NCBI GenBank assembly: GCA_964502525.1
Contig: CAZCXH010000076.1
Span: 1-21,646, forward strand
DNA length: 21,646 bases
Direction: 5' to 3'
Source: DATLYB01 sp964502525
GTDB taxonomy: Bacteria; Bacteroidota; Bacteroidia; Chitinophagales; CAIOSU01
Positions 1-8,560 of the stretch are shown here, piece after piece. Position numbers and translations under genes: made by a program. Every line of letters starts with the position of its first letter. Position 1 is the stretch's first letter. The notes below the pieces were generated by a model. The model was not told the origin of the DNA and made no database searches. It worked only from the letters and a program-made list of their open reading frames with translations.

Positions 1-67
1 CCTTTCTTAGAACAACTGCCTGTTTTGCGGAAGTTATTTTGAAAGTGTTGCTTATTATTGCAAGCAA

Positions 68-79
68 GCCAAATTTGGC
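68..79. promoter_or_regulatory. Perfect 12-bp palindrome upstream of the DUF5690 gene
   Basis: GCCAAATTTGGC is a perfect palindrome 26 bases before the preferred start at 106. A small stem (TTGCTT at 48-53 with AAGCAA at 62-67) lies just before it. It could be a repressor-type operator or a chance palindrome; no regulator gene lies beside it. Its presence argues weakly against starting translation at 58. Confidence 0.25.
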
Positions 80-105
80 ACGTCCAACATCCATCCGTCC
101 GCTCC

Positions 106-1386
106 ATGAACCTCACCATCCCCGCTTTCAAAAAGGCGCTCTCCGACTCAAACCCCGTTGTCATTTCCGTTTTTGCCGCTCTTGCCGCCTTTTGCACCTA
201 CAGTTGCATGTACGCTTTCAGGAAACCATTCACTGCAGCAACTTTCGACAATATCGCTTACGGGGGATTGAAGTACAAAGATATTCTTGTGATGATCCAG
301 CTTATCGGATACACGCTGAGCAAGTTCATTGGAATAAAGGTTGTTGCCGAGATGAAAGCAAGCAACCGCGGGTTTAACGTCATGATCCTCATCGGCATAG
401 CAGCCGCTTCGCTTTTTCTTTTCGGCATCACGCCTCATCCATATAATATCATCTTCATGTTTATGAATGGCATTCCGCTTGGCATGGTGTGGGGCATTGT
501 ATTCAGCTTTCTCGAAGGCAGGCGGGCTACTGAGTTCATGGGGTCGGTGCTTGCGGTGAGTTTCATCTTTTCATCGGGCTTTGTGAAGAGCGTGGGAAAA
601 TACCTGGTCAATGCCGGGTTCAGCGAGTTCTGGATGCCGCTCATGACCGGGCTGATATTCCTGCTGCCCATGCTGCTGTTCATTTTTCTGATGGAACAGA
701 TTCCCGATCCCACGCCTGATGACATCGCCCACCGCAGCGAGCGCAAGCCGATGGGCAGCGATGAGCGAAAGGCTTTTGTGAGCGAATATCTTCCCGGTAT
801 TGTGGCGCTGGTAATCGCTTATGTGATGCTGACCATCATCCGCGATTTCCGCGACAACTTTGCTGCCGACATCTGGAAGGAACTTGGGATCAATGATGCT
901 TCCATTTTTACTGAAACGGAAGTGCCGGTGTCAATTGCAATATTGGTTTGCATGAGCCTCCTGATGATCATTAAGAACAACAAACTCGCTTTCCGATTAA
1001 TCCACTGGATTGTGGCTGCCGGATTTATTATCGCAGGAATTTCGACATTCCTTTTTACCCGGCAAATGCTTTCCCCTTTTTGGTGGATTGCGCTCACCGG
1101 CATGGGACTGTATCTCGGATATGTACCGTTCAATGTGGTTTTCTTCGAGCGCAAAATCGCTGCCATCCGCAAACCAGCCAACGTGGGTTTTCTCATCTAC
1201 ATTGCCGATTCATTCGGATACCTCGGCAGCGTGGGCGTATTGCTTTTTAAAAACTTCGGGACAGCGGATATCCTTTACAGCCAATTCTTCATCCGGTCGC
1301 TTTATGCTGTCAGCATCACCGGGCTGATTTTCATGTTCTTTTCGCTATTGTATTTTAACAGGAAGCTAAGGGTGCAACATGATTGA
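106..1386 (+). CDS. DUF5690 family multi-pass membrane protein (MFS-like)
   Basis: The product is 426 aa from the ATG at 106. An in-frame ATG at 58 would add 16 polar residues (starting MQASQIW) and is less likely, because the conserved-looking part begins at MNLTIPAF. The protein is very hydrophobic, with about 10 to 12 predicted membrane segments, an early CTYSCMYAFRKPF stretch and a cytoplasmic-looking charged loop about two-fifths of the way in (IPDPTPDDIAHRSERKP). This organisation matches the DUF5690 family of Bacteroidota, which resembles major-facilitator transporters; the substrate is unknown. The next gene is 360 bases away, so it appears monocistronic. The family call is from recognition of the sequence, the fold by general similarity. 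Confidence 0.75.
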   Translation: MNLTIPAFKKALSDSNPVVISVFAALAAFCTYSCMYAFRKPFTAATFDNIAYGGLKYKDILVMIQLIGYTLSKFIGIKVVAEMKASNRGFNVMILIGIAAASLFLFGITPHPYNIIFMFMNGIPLGMVWGIVFSFLEGRRATEFMGSVLAVSFIFSSGFVKSVGKYLVNAGFSEFWMPLMTGLIFLLPMLLFIFLMEQIPDPTPDDIAHRSERKPMGSDERKAFVSEYLPGIVALVIAYVMLTIIRDFRDNFAADIWKELGINDASIFTETEVPVSIAILVCMSLLMIIKNNKLAFRLIHWIVAAGFIIAGISTFLFTRQMLSPFWWIALTGMGLYLGYVPFNVVFFERKIAAIRKPANVGFLIYIADSFGYLGSVGVLLFKNFGTADILYSQFFIRSLYAVSITGLIFMFFSLLYFNRKLRVQHD

Positions 1387-1749
1387 TTTATAGTGATTTA
1401 TGTTTGATTGTATGCCAGCGGCAAACAGATTCCCGAACCCGTACTGAATTGTATCCGATGAAACCCGATCATGGTTGGTTTTTCACAACTTGCTTTGTGG
1501 ATAGAGTAGTCATCAGGATTTTTGATTTGAAGGACAATTACCGTCAATAATGAAGTTTAGTTTGTTGAACCGCTTATGCCACTGACCTTTTGAGCGGGGA
1601 CTCTACTAATGCCGTTATACCTTATGATGAAGCTTTCACCCACATGATGGGGACGGCAGATTTGCTTGCGAAAGGAATCGCCTTGCAGTTTCCTGACAAA
1701 TTTTAGGAACAGGAAATGACAGATTAATAAAAATCCTAAAACAGAAATC
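1387..1749. other. Intergenic stretch with a possible gene remnant
   Basis: No intact gene is visible. One frame is open from 1569 to the stop at 1704-1706 and reads like the C-terminal end of a protein (ending GIALQFPDKF), but it has no plausible start and follows a stop codon directly. It may be a fossil of a deleted gene or chance. No terminator hairpin was recognised after the upstream gene. Confidence 0.3.
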
Positions 1750-2136
1750 ATGAAAAACACAAATCAGGAACTTGACAAGCTATGGCTCATTTTAAAATTG
1801 ACTTTCGGGCTGGTGCCTATTGTTGCAGGAGCGGATAAATTCACCTACCTGCTTGCGCAATGGGATGCATATCTGCATCCCGGTGTGGCGGAACTGCTGC
1901 CTTTCAGTGCCGCCACATTCATGATGATTGTGGACGTGATTGAAATAATAGCCGGTGTACTTGCGTTGACAAAAACAAGGATTGGCGCTTATGAAGTTTC
2001 CGCTTGGCTGCTGGCAATAGCGTTAAGTTTAGTGCTTAGCGGAAAGTATTTTGATGTTGCCGTACGCGATATTGTGATGGCGATTGCCGCTTTTGCACTG
2101 GCAAAAATTACGGAGATTAAAGCATCAGGAAACTGA
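1750..2136 (+). CDS. DoxX-like small integral membrane protein
   Basis: The product is 128 aa with four predicted membrane segments: about residues 12-30, 50-70, 78-95 and 103-118. The first carries LTFGLVPIVAGADKFTYL and is followed by a soluble loop WDAYLHPGVAEL. That arrangement, with the lone charged AGADKF motif at the end of helix 1, is typical of DoxX/DoxX-like proteins, whose biochemical roles are poorly defined (some act with thiosulfate- or thiol-related redox proteins). It ends 66 bases before the end of the convergent T9SS-sorted gene. No strong ribosome binding site is visible, which is usual in Bacteroidota. Family assignment is fairly secure; the substrate is unknown. Confidence 0.7.
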   Translation: MKNTNQELDKLWLILKLTFGLVPIVAGADKFTYLLAQWDAYLHPGVAELLPFSAATFMMIVDVIEIIAGVLALTKTRIGAYEVSAWLLAIALSLVLSGKYFDVAVRDIVMAIAAFALAKITEIKASGN

Positions 2137-2202
2137 ATGCTGCGCTAAATTTGAATCGCAACAAGTGGAAAATATGCTGGCAGCCGGAGCTACGGTAACC
2201 CC

Positions 2203-2961
2203 TCAGGGAATTAACACTTTCCTGCGGTAACTTTCGTATCCGTTGACACGGATGATGGCGAAATATATTCCGCTCTTCAAAAAGTTCACAGGAACGCTGG
2301 TTGATGCCTCGTACAGTTTCCTTTCCATGACTATCTGCCCATTCAGGTTTACCAATTGTAAAATACTTTCCTGCGTTGCTTCATGGTTTCCCAATGCAAT
2401 CTGCAGCATGCCGTTTGCCGCCATGACGTTTGCCGGAAGCGGATTTTTTTCAACCACCGCAACGGTGGCGCAGTCTTCCACTTTGAGCGGACCGAAAGCT
2501 ACCGGATTGAATCCCATTCTGTAAAGCGAAAGGAGCGGCTGTGAATAAGGCGCGCGCACTTCGACATAGGCGTAATACCAGTTGCTGCCCTTGAATAATT
2601 TCAGTCCCACATAGCCGAATTCGTCATTGCCCGTGTCAAAATCTCCCTGACCGTTTTGTATCGTGTAAGCCGTATCGTTCCATGCCATATTGCCGAGGAA
2701 AAACCCCACTATCAGCCTGTTGGCGTATGTGCTTACGCTGAATTCCGATTCAATTTGATTGCCGTTCAGACCAATAACGTAACTGTTTACATATGGATTG
2801 AGCTTTACAAAAAATAAAAAATCAATAGTTCCGTCTCCATCCACATCGAGCTGGTATGAATTAGTGGTGTCCACATCAACCATGATGTCCGTGCAGTTTA
2901 CGGCACCGCTAAACCCACAGATGCAAAGTGCGGCAAGCGTACAGAAAAAATTTCTTCTCAT
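2203..2961 (-). CDS. Secreted protein with T9SS type A sorting domain
   Basis: The product is 252 aa from the ATG at 2961 (MRRNFFCTLAAL). An upstream in-frame start at 3009 would put 16 residues before the signal peptide and is rejected. Residues 1-20 form a signal peptide. Residues 39-47 have the D-x-D-G-D-G-x-x-D pattern of a calcium-binding loop (DVDGDGTID), followed by a beta-rich region of unknown function. Residues from about 174 to the end, starting LPANVMAANG and ending in YRRKVLIP with GIYFAIIRVNG before it, match a type IX secretion C-terminal sorting domain. The protein is therefore expected to cross the outer membrane and be surface-anchored or released. The mature function is unrecognised. 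It is divergent from the gene at 3338, across a 376-base spacer. Confidence 0.8.
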   Translation of the reverse strand: MRRNFFCTLAALCICGFSGAVNCTDIMVDVDTTNSYQLDVDGDGTIDFLFFVKLNPYVNSYVIGLNGNQIESEFSVSTYANRLIVGFFLGNMAWNDTAYTIQNGQGDFDTGNDEFGYVGLKLFKGSNWYYAYVEVRAPYSQPLLSLYRMGFNPVAFGPLKVEDCATVAVVEKNPLPANVMAANGMLQIALGNHEATQESILQLVNLNGQIVMERKLYEASTSVPVNFLKSGIYFAIIRVNGYESYRRKVLIP

Positions 2962-3006
2962 GGAAAGGTCACATTTTAATGATAAGGAACAAACCTGAAC
3001 CTCTAA

Positions 3007-3014
3007 CAAATTTA
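3007..3014 (-). promoter_or_regulatory. Candidate Bacteroidota -7 element for the T9SS-sorted gene
   Basis: On the minus strand the sequence reads TAAATTTG, an exact match to the TAnnTTTG consensus of the Bacteroidota housekeeping sigma factor, 45 bases upstream of the start at 2961. No good TTTG -33 element sits at the usual spacing, so the call is tentative. Confidence 0.35.
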
Positions 3015-3337
3015 TCGAAAAACGCTTTGATTAAGCTAAGAAATCCAATCGTTTGAAATGCAAGAGAACGTTAAAGTCCCGTTTAAAAAATAAATTTTCA
3101 AGCCTGTCTTTTGCAAATTGGTTGTCAACAGCGTTGCCTTAATATGCGATTGGAGGTGCTTCGGAGTAATTAAAAAATAAACAACGCGGCTCTTTTAGTT
3201 TTCAGCCTGATGCTTCTTTTTACCGTGATGCTTCATCTTTAAGAAAGCCCGTGAATGAAGCGCAACCTTTCTGTGCAAAAGCGCAAACTGTTTCCCTCAT
3301 TTTTTGCCAATTTTCCGATTGAAGCATTTTTTTTCAC
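3015..3337. other. Divergent intergenic region, no further gene
   Basis: AT-rich spacer between the minus-strand T9SS-sorted gene and the plus-strand helical-protein gene. It should hold both promoters. No structured RNA or coding stretch was recognised. Confidence 0.4.
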
Positions 3338-4792
3338 ATGAATTCCCTGTATCAGCTTATCCAGTCCCTGAGCAGCACGGAGAAGAAGTTCTTCAAGCTT
3401 TACGCTGTAAAATATGATATTTCGCATCAGAAGCACGAACTGCTGCTCTTTGAAGCTATCGTTAAAACTCCAAACCCCACGGATGAAAAAGTAAAGAAGA
3501 GGATAGAAAGCAAGCAGGTGTTGAAGCAGTTCGCCCTGTATAAGCACCTGCTTTACAAGAATCTGCTTACCTATCTTGCTGATAATCCCGCAGTGAAATC
3601 CTCTGAAGAGGAAATTATAAAACTGCTTAAAAGGGCGCGCGTGCTTTATTCAAAAGCGATGTATAAGGAAAGCGTCCGCTTTCTGGATAAGGCGATTTCG
3701 TTAGCTCAGGAGCATGAATTGTTCGCACTTCATATTCATCTGTGCGAAGTAAGGCACATTGTTGAAAGCAACCAAACTGACCTGGAACGATATCACAGGG
3801 ACAACGTTGAAGGCATCATTGACTGGATGCGGGTGATCGAGCAGCAGAAAAACCTTATTGCCCATCGCGAGCTGAACAACCGGATCAACCACCAGATCAT
3901 GTTATGGGGAGTCGTGGATAGCAGCCATATTAAAAAAAGTTTTTCTCGGGATATCTCTGCGGGATTAAAGCGGCTTAAGGATGTTATCCTTTCCAAAAGA
4001 GCGCTGCTATTATATTGGCAAAGCAGGCTCTCTGCGGCTTATGCGAATCACAACTATGCTTCAGCCCGGAGATACCTGTTGAAAACGGTCAGAGAGTTGC
4101 AAAAAATTCCTGCCAACTACCCTGAAAGAACGGAATGGCTGTTCAAGATTTACTACCTCTTGCTGTGGTCTTATTTCTTCCGGGGAGAGTATGAAAAGGC
4201 TGCTGAGGTCTATAAGAAAGCCAATGCCCTTCCGATGAAGGCTCCGCATTCCTCCCTCCTTAAATTTGACCTTTACATCAACTATGAAGTCCTCACCAAA
4301 CTGCACACCGGCAAGGGGTGCGCTACTGATGAATTGGAAAAAAAACTCATGGAAACCTATTCGTCCTATCTCGGCTCGCTTGAAATTCAAAACCGTTCGG
4401 AGATCGAACTGAACCTGGCAGCCCTGTTTTTTATAGAGGGAAAATTTAATAAAAGCATGGAATGGCTGCAGCATGTGTTCAAATACTATGACAGGCGCAA
4501 GAATTTTGAGGTCTTTGCCAGGGCAAGGATATTGCAGGTAATTATTCAATATGCAATGAGGATTACGAAGCTGCTCAAATATTCCATCCTTTCTGCGAAA
4601 AGATTCATCCGCAAAAAGCGTCCGTTAACCATGGAAGAGTCATTATTGCTGTCCGCAGTGCTGCGGCAGCCTGCAAGGAACGGTGAAAATGGAAATGAAG
4701 CGCTGGACAAGTGCTTTTCCGATTGGGCAAGAGGCAAACCGGTACGCAATGCGCTTGAAAAATTATTATCTAAGGGTGACGGCAAAGTTTAA
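3338..4792 (+). CDS. Bacteroidota-type all-helical (TPR-like) hypothetical protein
   Basis: The product is 484 aa, starting MNSLYQLIQSLSSTEKKFFKLY. It has no signal peptide or membrane segment, so it is cytoplasmic, and is almost entirely predicted alpha-helical. It carries paired-helix signatures such as RARVLYSKAMYKESVRFLDK and YYLLLWSYFFRGEYEKAAEVY, resembling TPR superhelices. Proteins of about this size with the same N-terminal LSxxEKKxFKxY pattern and a C-terminal SAKRFIRKKRPL-like segment are widespread hypotheticals in Bacteroidota; no function is established that I know of. Near 4556-4570 the reading looks locally shifted (see findings). Gene spacing on both sides exceeds 300 bases, so it is probably transcribed alone. 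Confidence 0.7.
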   Translation: MNSLYQLIQSLSSTEKKFFKLYAVKYDISHQKHELLLFEAIVKTPNPTDEKVKKRIESKQVLKQFALYKHLLYKNLLTYLADNPAVKSSEEEIIKLLKRARVLYSKAMYKESVRFLDKAISLAQEHELFALHIHLCEVRHIVESNQTDLERYHRDNVEGIIDWMRVIEQQKNLIAHRELNNRINHQIMLWGVVDSSHIKKSFSRDISAGLKRLKDVILSKRALLLYWQSRLSAAYANHNYASARRYLLKTVRELQKIPANYPERTEWLFKIYYLLLWSYFFRGEYEKAAEVYKKANALPMKAPHSSLLKFDLYINYEVLTKLHTGKGCATDELEKKLMETYSSYLGSLEIQNRSEIELNLAALFFIEGKFNKSMEWLQHVFKYYDRRKNFEVFARARILQVIIQYAMRITKLLKYSILSAKRFIRKKRPLTMEESLLLSAVLRQPARNGENGNEALDKCFSDWARGKPVRNALEKLLSKGDGKV

Positions 4793-5128
4793 GACCGGCA
4801 TGTTGTGCTGGGAACGAAGGTTTGGGCGAAACTGAATCATATTTTGTGTTTCGCTGCTTTGAATAATAATCAAACCACCCCTTGCAGGTAAGATGCAGAT
4901 TGGACACTTTCAGTTTAAAATCTAAAAGTTCTTATCTCTTATTTTGTATTGGGACTAATCCTTTTCGTAGGGTTAAAGTGATAGTTAATAAAGTTAGGCA
5001 GTTGTAGAAAAGTAAATAATACCCGACTTTTTGTTATCATGCGGCAGGTATTCCTCCATTCATAACCCGGATGGAAGATATATCTTTCTGACGCAAATCC
5101 GGTGACAGCGGTAATCAATAAGAATCCT
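4793..5128. other. Intergenic leader upstream of the TonB-dependent receptor
   Basis: A 336-base gap with no gene. The last 90 bases contain a possible stem (CCGGA near 5067 with TCCGG near 5098) enclosing a palindromic AAGATATATCTT core, just before the receptor start. I looked for cobalamin and TPP riboswitch cores, which often precede such receptors, and did not find them. Confidence 0.3.
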
Positions 5129-7930
5129 ATGAATGAATATCTCAAAAGCTCCGTCTTTATAGTTGTAGCGTTATTGTTTGGTTTCCGGGAGGCAAGCGCC
5201 CAGAAGGTTACTGTTTCCGGAAAGATCACCGATGAGCTTACCAAAGAGCCGCTGGTTGCAGCAAGCGTTGTGGTGAAGGGCACTACCGTTGGCGCAGCGA
5301 CCGATTTGGATGGTGTTTTCAAGTTCGATATTGATGACACCAGCGAAGTGACCCTCGTAATCACCTACGTGGGATATGAAGACAAAGAGATGAAGCTGAA
5401 AAAACCTTTTCAGTTCATTAACGCTTCGCTGAAAAACTTTGTGGTTGAGGGCGAGCAGATTGTAGTGACCGGTTCGCGCGTGAGCGAAACAATTTTGGAA
5501 TCGGGCGTTACCATTGACAAACTGGATGCCAGGCAGATTAAAACCGCTCCTTCCGGAAATTTTTATGCCGGGTTGAATGTGCTGCCCGATATTGACGTTG
5601 TTTCATCCAGCTTCGGATTTAACGTGGCGAACATCCGCGGGTTCAACACCACGCAGCCTGAGCGCTCAGTTCAATATATTGACGGCATTGACAACCAGGC
5701 GCCCGGATTGAATTTTGCCGTGGGCAACGTGATGGGAGCCAACGACCTCGACCTGCAAAGCGTGGAAATCATTCACGGTCCCGCGTCATCGCTGTATGGC
5801 GCCAACGCTTTCCAGGGCGTTATCAGCATGACCACCAAAGACCCTTTCAATTTCCCGGGGCTTGGATTGCAGGTGAAAGGCGGCTCAAGAAATTATCTGG
5901 ACATTCAAGGTCGTTATGCACGTACGTTCGGGAAGAATAACCAGTTCGGCATTAAAATCGCGGGCGCCTACATGCGCGTTGACGACTGGCCCGCTGACGA
6001 TTCCGTGGCTAATCTCTACGGAGATATTGAAACAGACGTGGATATGAGTTCCATCATCCGTGCCACCCAATATGATTTTAGCCAGTCGCAGGAAGACCTT
6101 GACAAAGCCATCAAGTTGAATTCTTGGCTCGATTTCAACCCGCATGCCAATCCCGGCACACAAACAGTGAAAGCGCCCGGCTATCTCGAACCCGAAATTG
6201 CTGACTATGAAAGCAGGATGTGGAGGATAAACCCTACAGTGTATTGGAAATACAAGCCCGGGCATGAGGTTTCATACTTATTCAAATACGGACGCGGCAC
6301 AGCGGTTTACCAGGGCACCAACCGCTACAGCCTCAAGAACGTTACCTATCAGCAGCATAAGCTGGAGTTCAGCGGAAAAAACTATAAGGCGCAGGCTTAT
6401 ACCACGCTTGAAGATGCCGGCAAGTCCTATGACAATGTGTTCACTGCCATTAATCTTTCAAAGGAAGGAATTACAGATTATGTATCGGAATACCTGAGCA
6501 CCTATTTTGCGTGGCTCGACACGTTTACCCGGTTAAGGGGTGAAAGTTTTTGCGCTGAATGTCTGCAGCGCGAAGACGTTGTAAGGGCGCATGCCATCGC
6601 TGCCGACTCAGCGGAACTTTACTGGATTAAGCCCGGCACTCCCAAGTTCGATTCTCTTTTCAATAAAATCACTACCGATCCGAATTTGGAAACCGGCTCG
6701 CTTTTCCTGGACCAGTCTAAATTGGTTCATGTTGAAGGTCAATATAAGTTTGATGATTATATCAAATGGCTGAATCTTCTTGTCGGTGCATCTTACCGCG
6801 CTTATTTGCCCAAATCTTATGGCACTGTTTTCAGCGATACGCTCTTGAATCCCGCAGATACCCTTCCGGACGGAAATGACAATCCCGATGGGGAATACAA
6901 AAAGATAAGAACACATGAATTTGGCGTTTTCACGCAGGCAACCAAGAAGATTTGCAAGGATAAGCTGAAGCTCGAAGTTTCTTTGCGCCTTGATAAGTAC
7001 ACCAACTTCGACCCGCAGGTATCGCCCAAAGGTTCCATTGTATTTACGCAAGGCAATCACACTCTGCGCGTTTCCGGAAGTTCTGCCTACCGGCTGCCGA
7101 CTCTCCAGGACCAATACATATTACTTGATTTAGGACCTCTTACTCTTATCGGGAATCTGGATGGTTATCCGGATGCCTACACGCTGTCATCAGTTATAGA
7201 ATTTCATGATTCACTGGACGCAGGAATAGTCGTGCCGGATGATGATATGCTCGAGGTGGTCAGTATAAAACCGCTTCGTCCTGAGAAAGTGCGCACTTTT
7301 GAATTCGGATACCGCACCATTCATAACAAGGTGTTGTATCTTGATTTCACCTTTTATCATAACTGGTACACCGATTTCATTGGTGACGTCAGGGTGGCTT
7401 CAATCAACACCAAAGGCGTGGCTGGAGAACGCAGCGGCACGGATGCCATCATCTCCGGCAATTTTGATTTGTATCAAATCCCGATGAATTCAGAATCCCT
7501 GGTGCGTACCTGGGGATTCAGCGTGGGCTTGTCTTATTATTTCGGAAAAGGTGTTTCATTCAGAGGCAACTATACTTACTCCGACATCAACGAAGGAGAC
7601 CTTGAAGACGAACTCATCCCCGGTTTCAATACGCCCATGCACAAGTTTAACCTCGGTATGGAAGGTAAGGGCGTTTGGAAAGGATTGGGGTTCAACGCCA
7701 ACTTCCGCTGGAGCGACACCTACCTGTGGGAAAGCCCGTTCGGTGACGGACAAATTCCCGCATACTTCACCCTTGACGGACAAATCAACTATGAAATCAA
7801 GCCCGCGTATCTCACGCTGGCAATGGGCGGTTCAAACCTGCTTAATGATGAATACCGAACGGCATACGGCTCACCGCTAGTCGGCAGGATGTTTTACGGG
7901 TCGGTGATATTCGAAATCAATAAATGGTAA
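5129..7930 (+). CDS. TonB-dependent outer-membrane receptor with CarboxypepD_reg-like domain
   Basis: The product is 933 aa from the ATG at 5129. A GTG nine codons earlier would precede the signal peptide and is not preferred. Residues 1-25 (ending EASAQ) are a signal peptide. Residues about 27-105 form a carboxypeptidase-regulatory-like domain (VTVSGKITDELTKEPLVAAS, later VITYVGYEDKE), the N-terminal extension common in Bacteroidota receptors. A TonB-box-like EQIVVTGSR follows at 109-117. The plug at about 118-237 has NIRGFN, YIDGID and VEIIHGPASSLYGANAFQGVI. The rest is the 22-strand beta-barrel, ending in an aromatic residue (FEINKW). It imports an unidentified large ligand using TonB/ExbBD energy. 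No SusD-like lipoprotein follows, so it is not a classic SusCD glycan pair. Confidence 0.9.
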   Translation: MNEYLKSSVFIVVALLFGFREASAQKVTVSGKITDELTKEPLVAASVVVKGTTVGAATDLDGVFKFDIDDTSEVTLVITYVGYEDKEMKLKKPFQFINASLKNFVVEGEQIVVTGSRVSETILESGVTIDKLDARQIKTAPSGNFYAGLNVLPDIDVVSSSFGFNVANIRGFNTTQPERSVQYIDGIDNQAPGLNFAVGNVMGANDLDLQSVEIIHGPASSLYGANAFQGVISMTTKDPFNFPGLGLQVKGGSRNYLDIQGRYARTFGKNNQFGIKIAGAYMRVDDWPADDSVANLYGDIETDVDMSSIIRATQYDFSQSQEDLDKAIKLNSWLDFNPHANPGTQTVKAPGYLEPEIADYESRMWRINPTVYWKYKPGHEVSYLFKYGRGTAVYQGTNRYSLKNVTYQQHKLEFSGKNYKAQAYTTLEDAGKSYDNVFTAINLSKEGITDYVSEYLSTYFAWLDTFTRLRGESFCAECLQREDVVRAHAIAADSAELYWIKPGTPKFDSLFNKITTDPNLETGSLFLDQSKLVHVEGQYKFDDYIKWLNLLVGASYRAYLPKSYGTVFSDTLLNPADTLPDGNDNPDGEYKKIRTHEFGVFTQATKKICKDKLKLEVSLRLDKYTNFDPQVSPKGSIVFTQGNHTLRVSGSSAYRLPTLQDQYILLDLGPLTLIGNLDGYPDAYTLSSVIEFHDSLDAGIVVPDDDMLEVVSIKPLRPEKVRTFEFGYRTIHNKVLYLDFTFYHNWYTDFIGDVRVASINTKGVAGERSGTDAIISGNFDLYQIPMNSESLVRTWGFSVGLSYYFGKGVSFRGNYTYSDINEGDLEDELIPGFNTPMHKFNLGMEGKGVWKGLGFNANFRWSDTYLWESPFGDGQIPAYFTLDGQINYEIKPAYLTLAMGGSNLLNDEYRTAYGSPLVGRMFYGSVIFEINKW

Positions 7931-7964
7931 TTCAGCAAATTCAGTCTTAGTGCCTGTTGCATTT

Positions 7965-8060
7965 ATGACAACCCGGCTTACTGTTCTGTTATTCCTTGCA
8001 TCAGCGCATTGCGCTTTTTCCCAAAGCTCCATTTTCGTCAGGAACAGCGTGGCAGGTTGA
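7965..8060 (+). pseudogene. Signal-peptide stub of a broken secreted-protein gene
   Basis: An ATG at 7965 opens a 31-codon frame encoding a clear signal peptide (MTTRLTVLLFLASA, then HCAFSQ as the likely cleavage region) and about 11 further residues (SSIFVRNSVAG), followed by a TGA. Nothing recognisable continues in any frame, and possible transposase debris follows on the other strand. The simplest reading is the 5' end of an exported-protein gene whose body has been lost. A genuine tiny secreted peptide cannot be excluded. It starts 34 bases after the TonB receptor, so it may once have been its operon partner. Confidence 0.45.
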
Positions 8061-8438
8061 GCAACAACCGCACCTTATCCAGATATGCTTTCTGCAAATC
8101 GTTTGCTTGTTCTGCGGCTTGACTGATGGCTTTCAGATGATGGCTGTAACATCCACGCTGCAACGATTGCCTGGCGATATACGATGAAGGCTGTATCACG
8201 TGGACGGCTTGCGGGGCGGGTCAGTGATCACCGATACGATTGGAGCAAACTACAGCGGCACTGCCGATGGGAGATTCTTTCGATTTCTTCTATCCGCTTT
8301 TCCAGTTCCTTGTTTTGCTTCCGCAAATTGTTCGATCACCTCCGCCTGCTGGATGATTAGCTCAATGAGATGTTTCTTGCCGAACTGTTGCAATCTTTCG
8401 CGTAATTGTCCGGTGCTCAGAATAAATACTTTTTGCAA
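8042..8438 (-). pseudogene. Possible degraded transposase fragments (IS66-like?)
   Basis: Two co-linear minus-strand coding-like pieces remain. The first (8438 to 8250, 62 codons from ATG) contains HLIELIIQQAEVIEQFAEAK, a leucine-rich coiled-coil start like the N-termini of IS66-type TnpC proteins. The second (about 8170 down to 8042) contains RGCYSHHLKAISQAAEQAN, loosely like the GCWAHARRKF region of the same family. Order and strand fit a single gene with a large internal deletion. Identity is low and I could not align it, so this may be something else. No terminal inverted repeats or target-site duplication were found. Confidence 0.3.
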
Positions 8439-8503
8439 AACTCAGCTATACCCCGGCTTTGCGACAACTGCTTTATCTTCACCTGTCTGATTGATAGAAT
8501 AGC

Positions 8504-8521
8504 GCGCTAAACGCATACGAA
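8504..8521. repeat. 18-nt dispersed repeat, copy 1
   Basis: GCGCTAAACGCATACGAA recurs with one mismatch (A for G at position 10) at 16205-16222 in the same orientation. Both copies sit in repeat-rich intergenic DNA upstream of a plus-strand gene: 39 bases before the FAD dehydrogenase start and 119 bases before the cytochrome start. Function unknown. Confidence 0.5.
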
Positions 8522-8533
8522 AACCTGACAGGT
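8522..8533. repeat. AACCTGACAGGT motif, copy 1
   Basis: AACCTGACAGGT contains the inverted repeat ACCTG-A-CAGGT and is followed by a T-rich run. The same 12 bases occur at 18249-18260 just before mltG. Here it lies 27 bases before the FAD dehydrogenase start. Similar CCTGACAGG motifs are, from memory, frequent in Bacteroidota intergenic repeats; a regulatory role is not shown. Confidence 0.4.
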
Positions 8534-8560
8534 CTTTTGGTTATTTTTATCGCATTCATT

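Noticed and set aside
4061..4549. 162-codon minus-strand frame inside the helical-protein gene
   Set aside because: It is the antisense of a well-supported coding frame and shows no family features.
4940..5128. Possible cobalamin or TPP riboswitch before the TonB-dependent receptor
   Set aside because: Some fragments (GGTTAAAG, ATCCGGTGACAGCG) are superficially similar, but neither the cobalamin B12-box core nor the TPP CTGAGA/ACC core is present in order.
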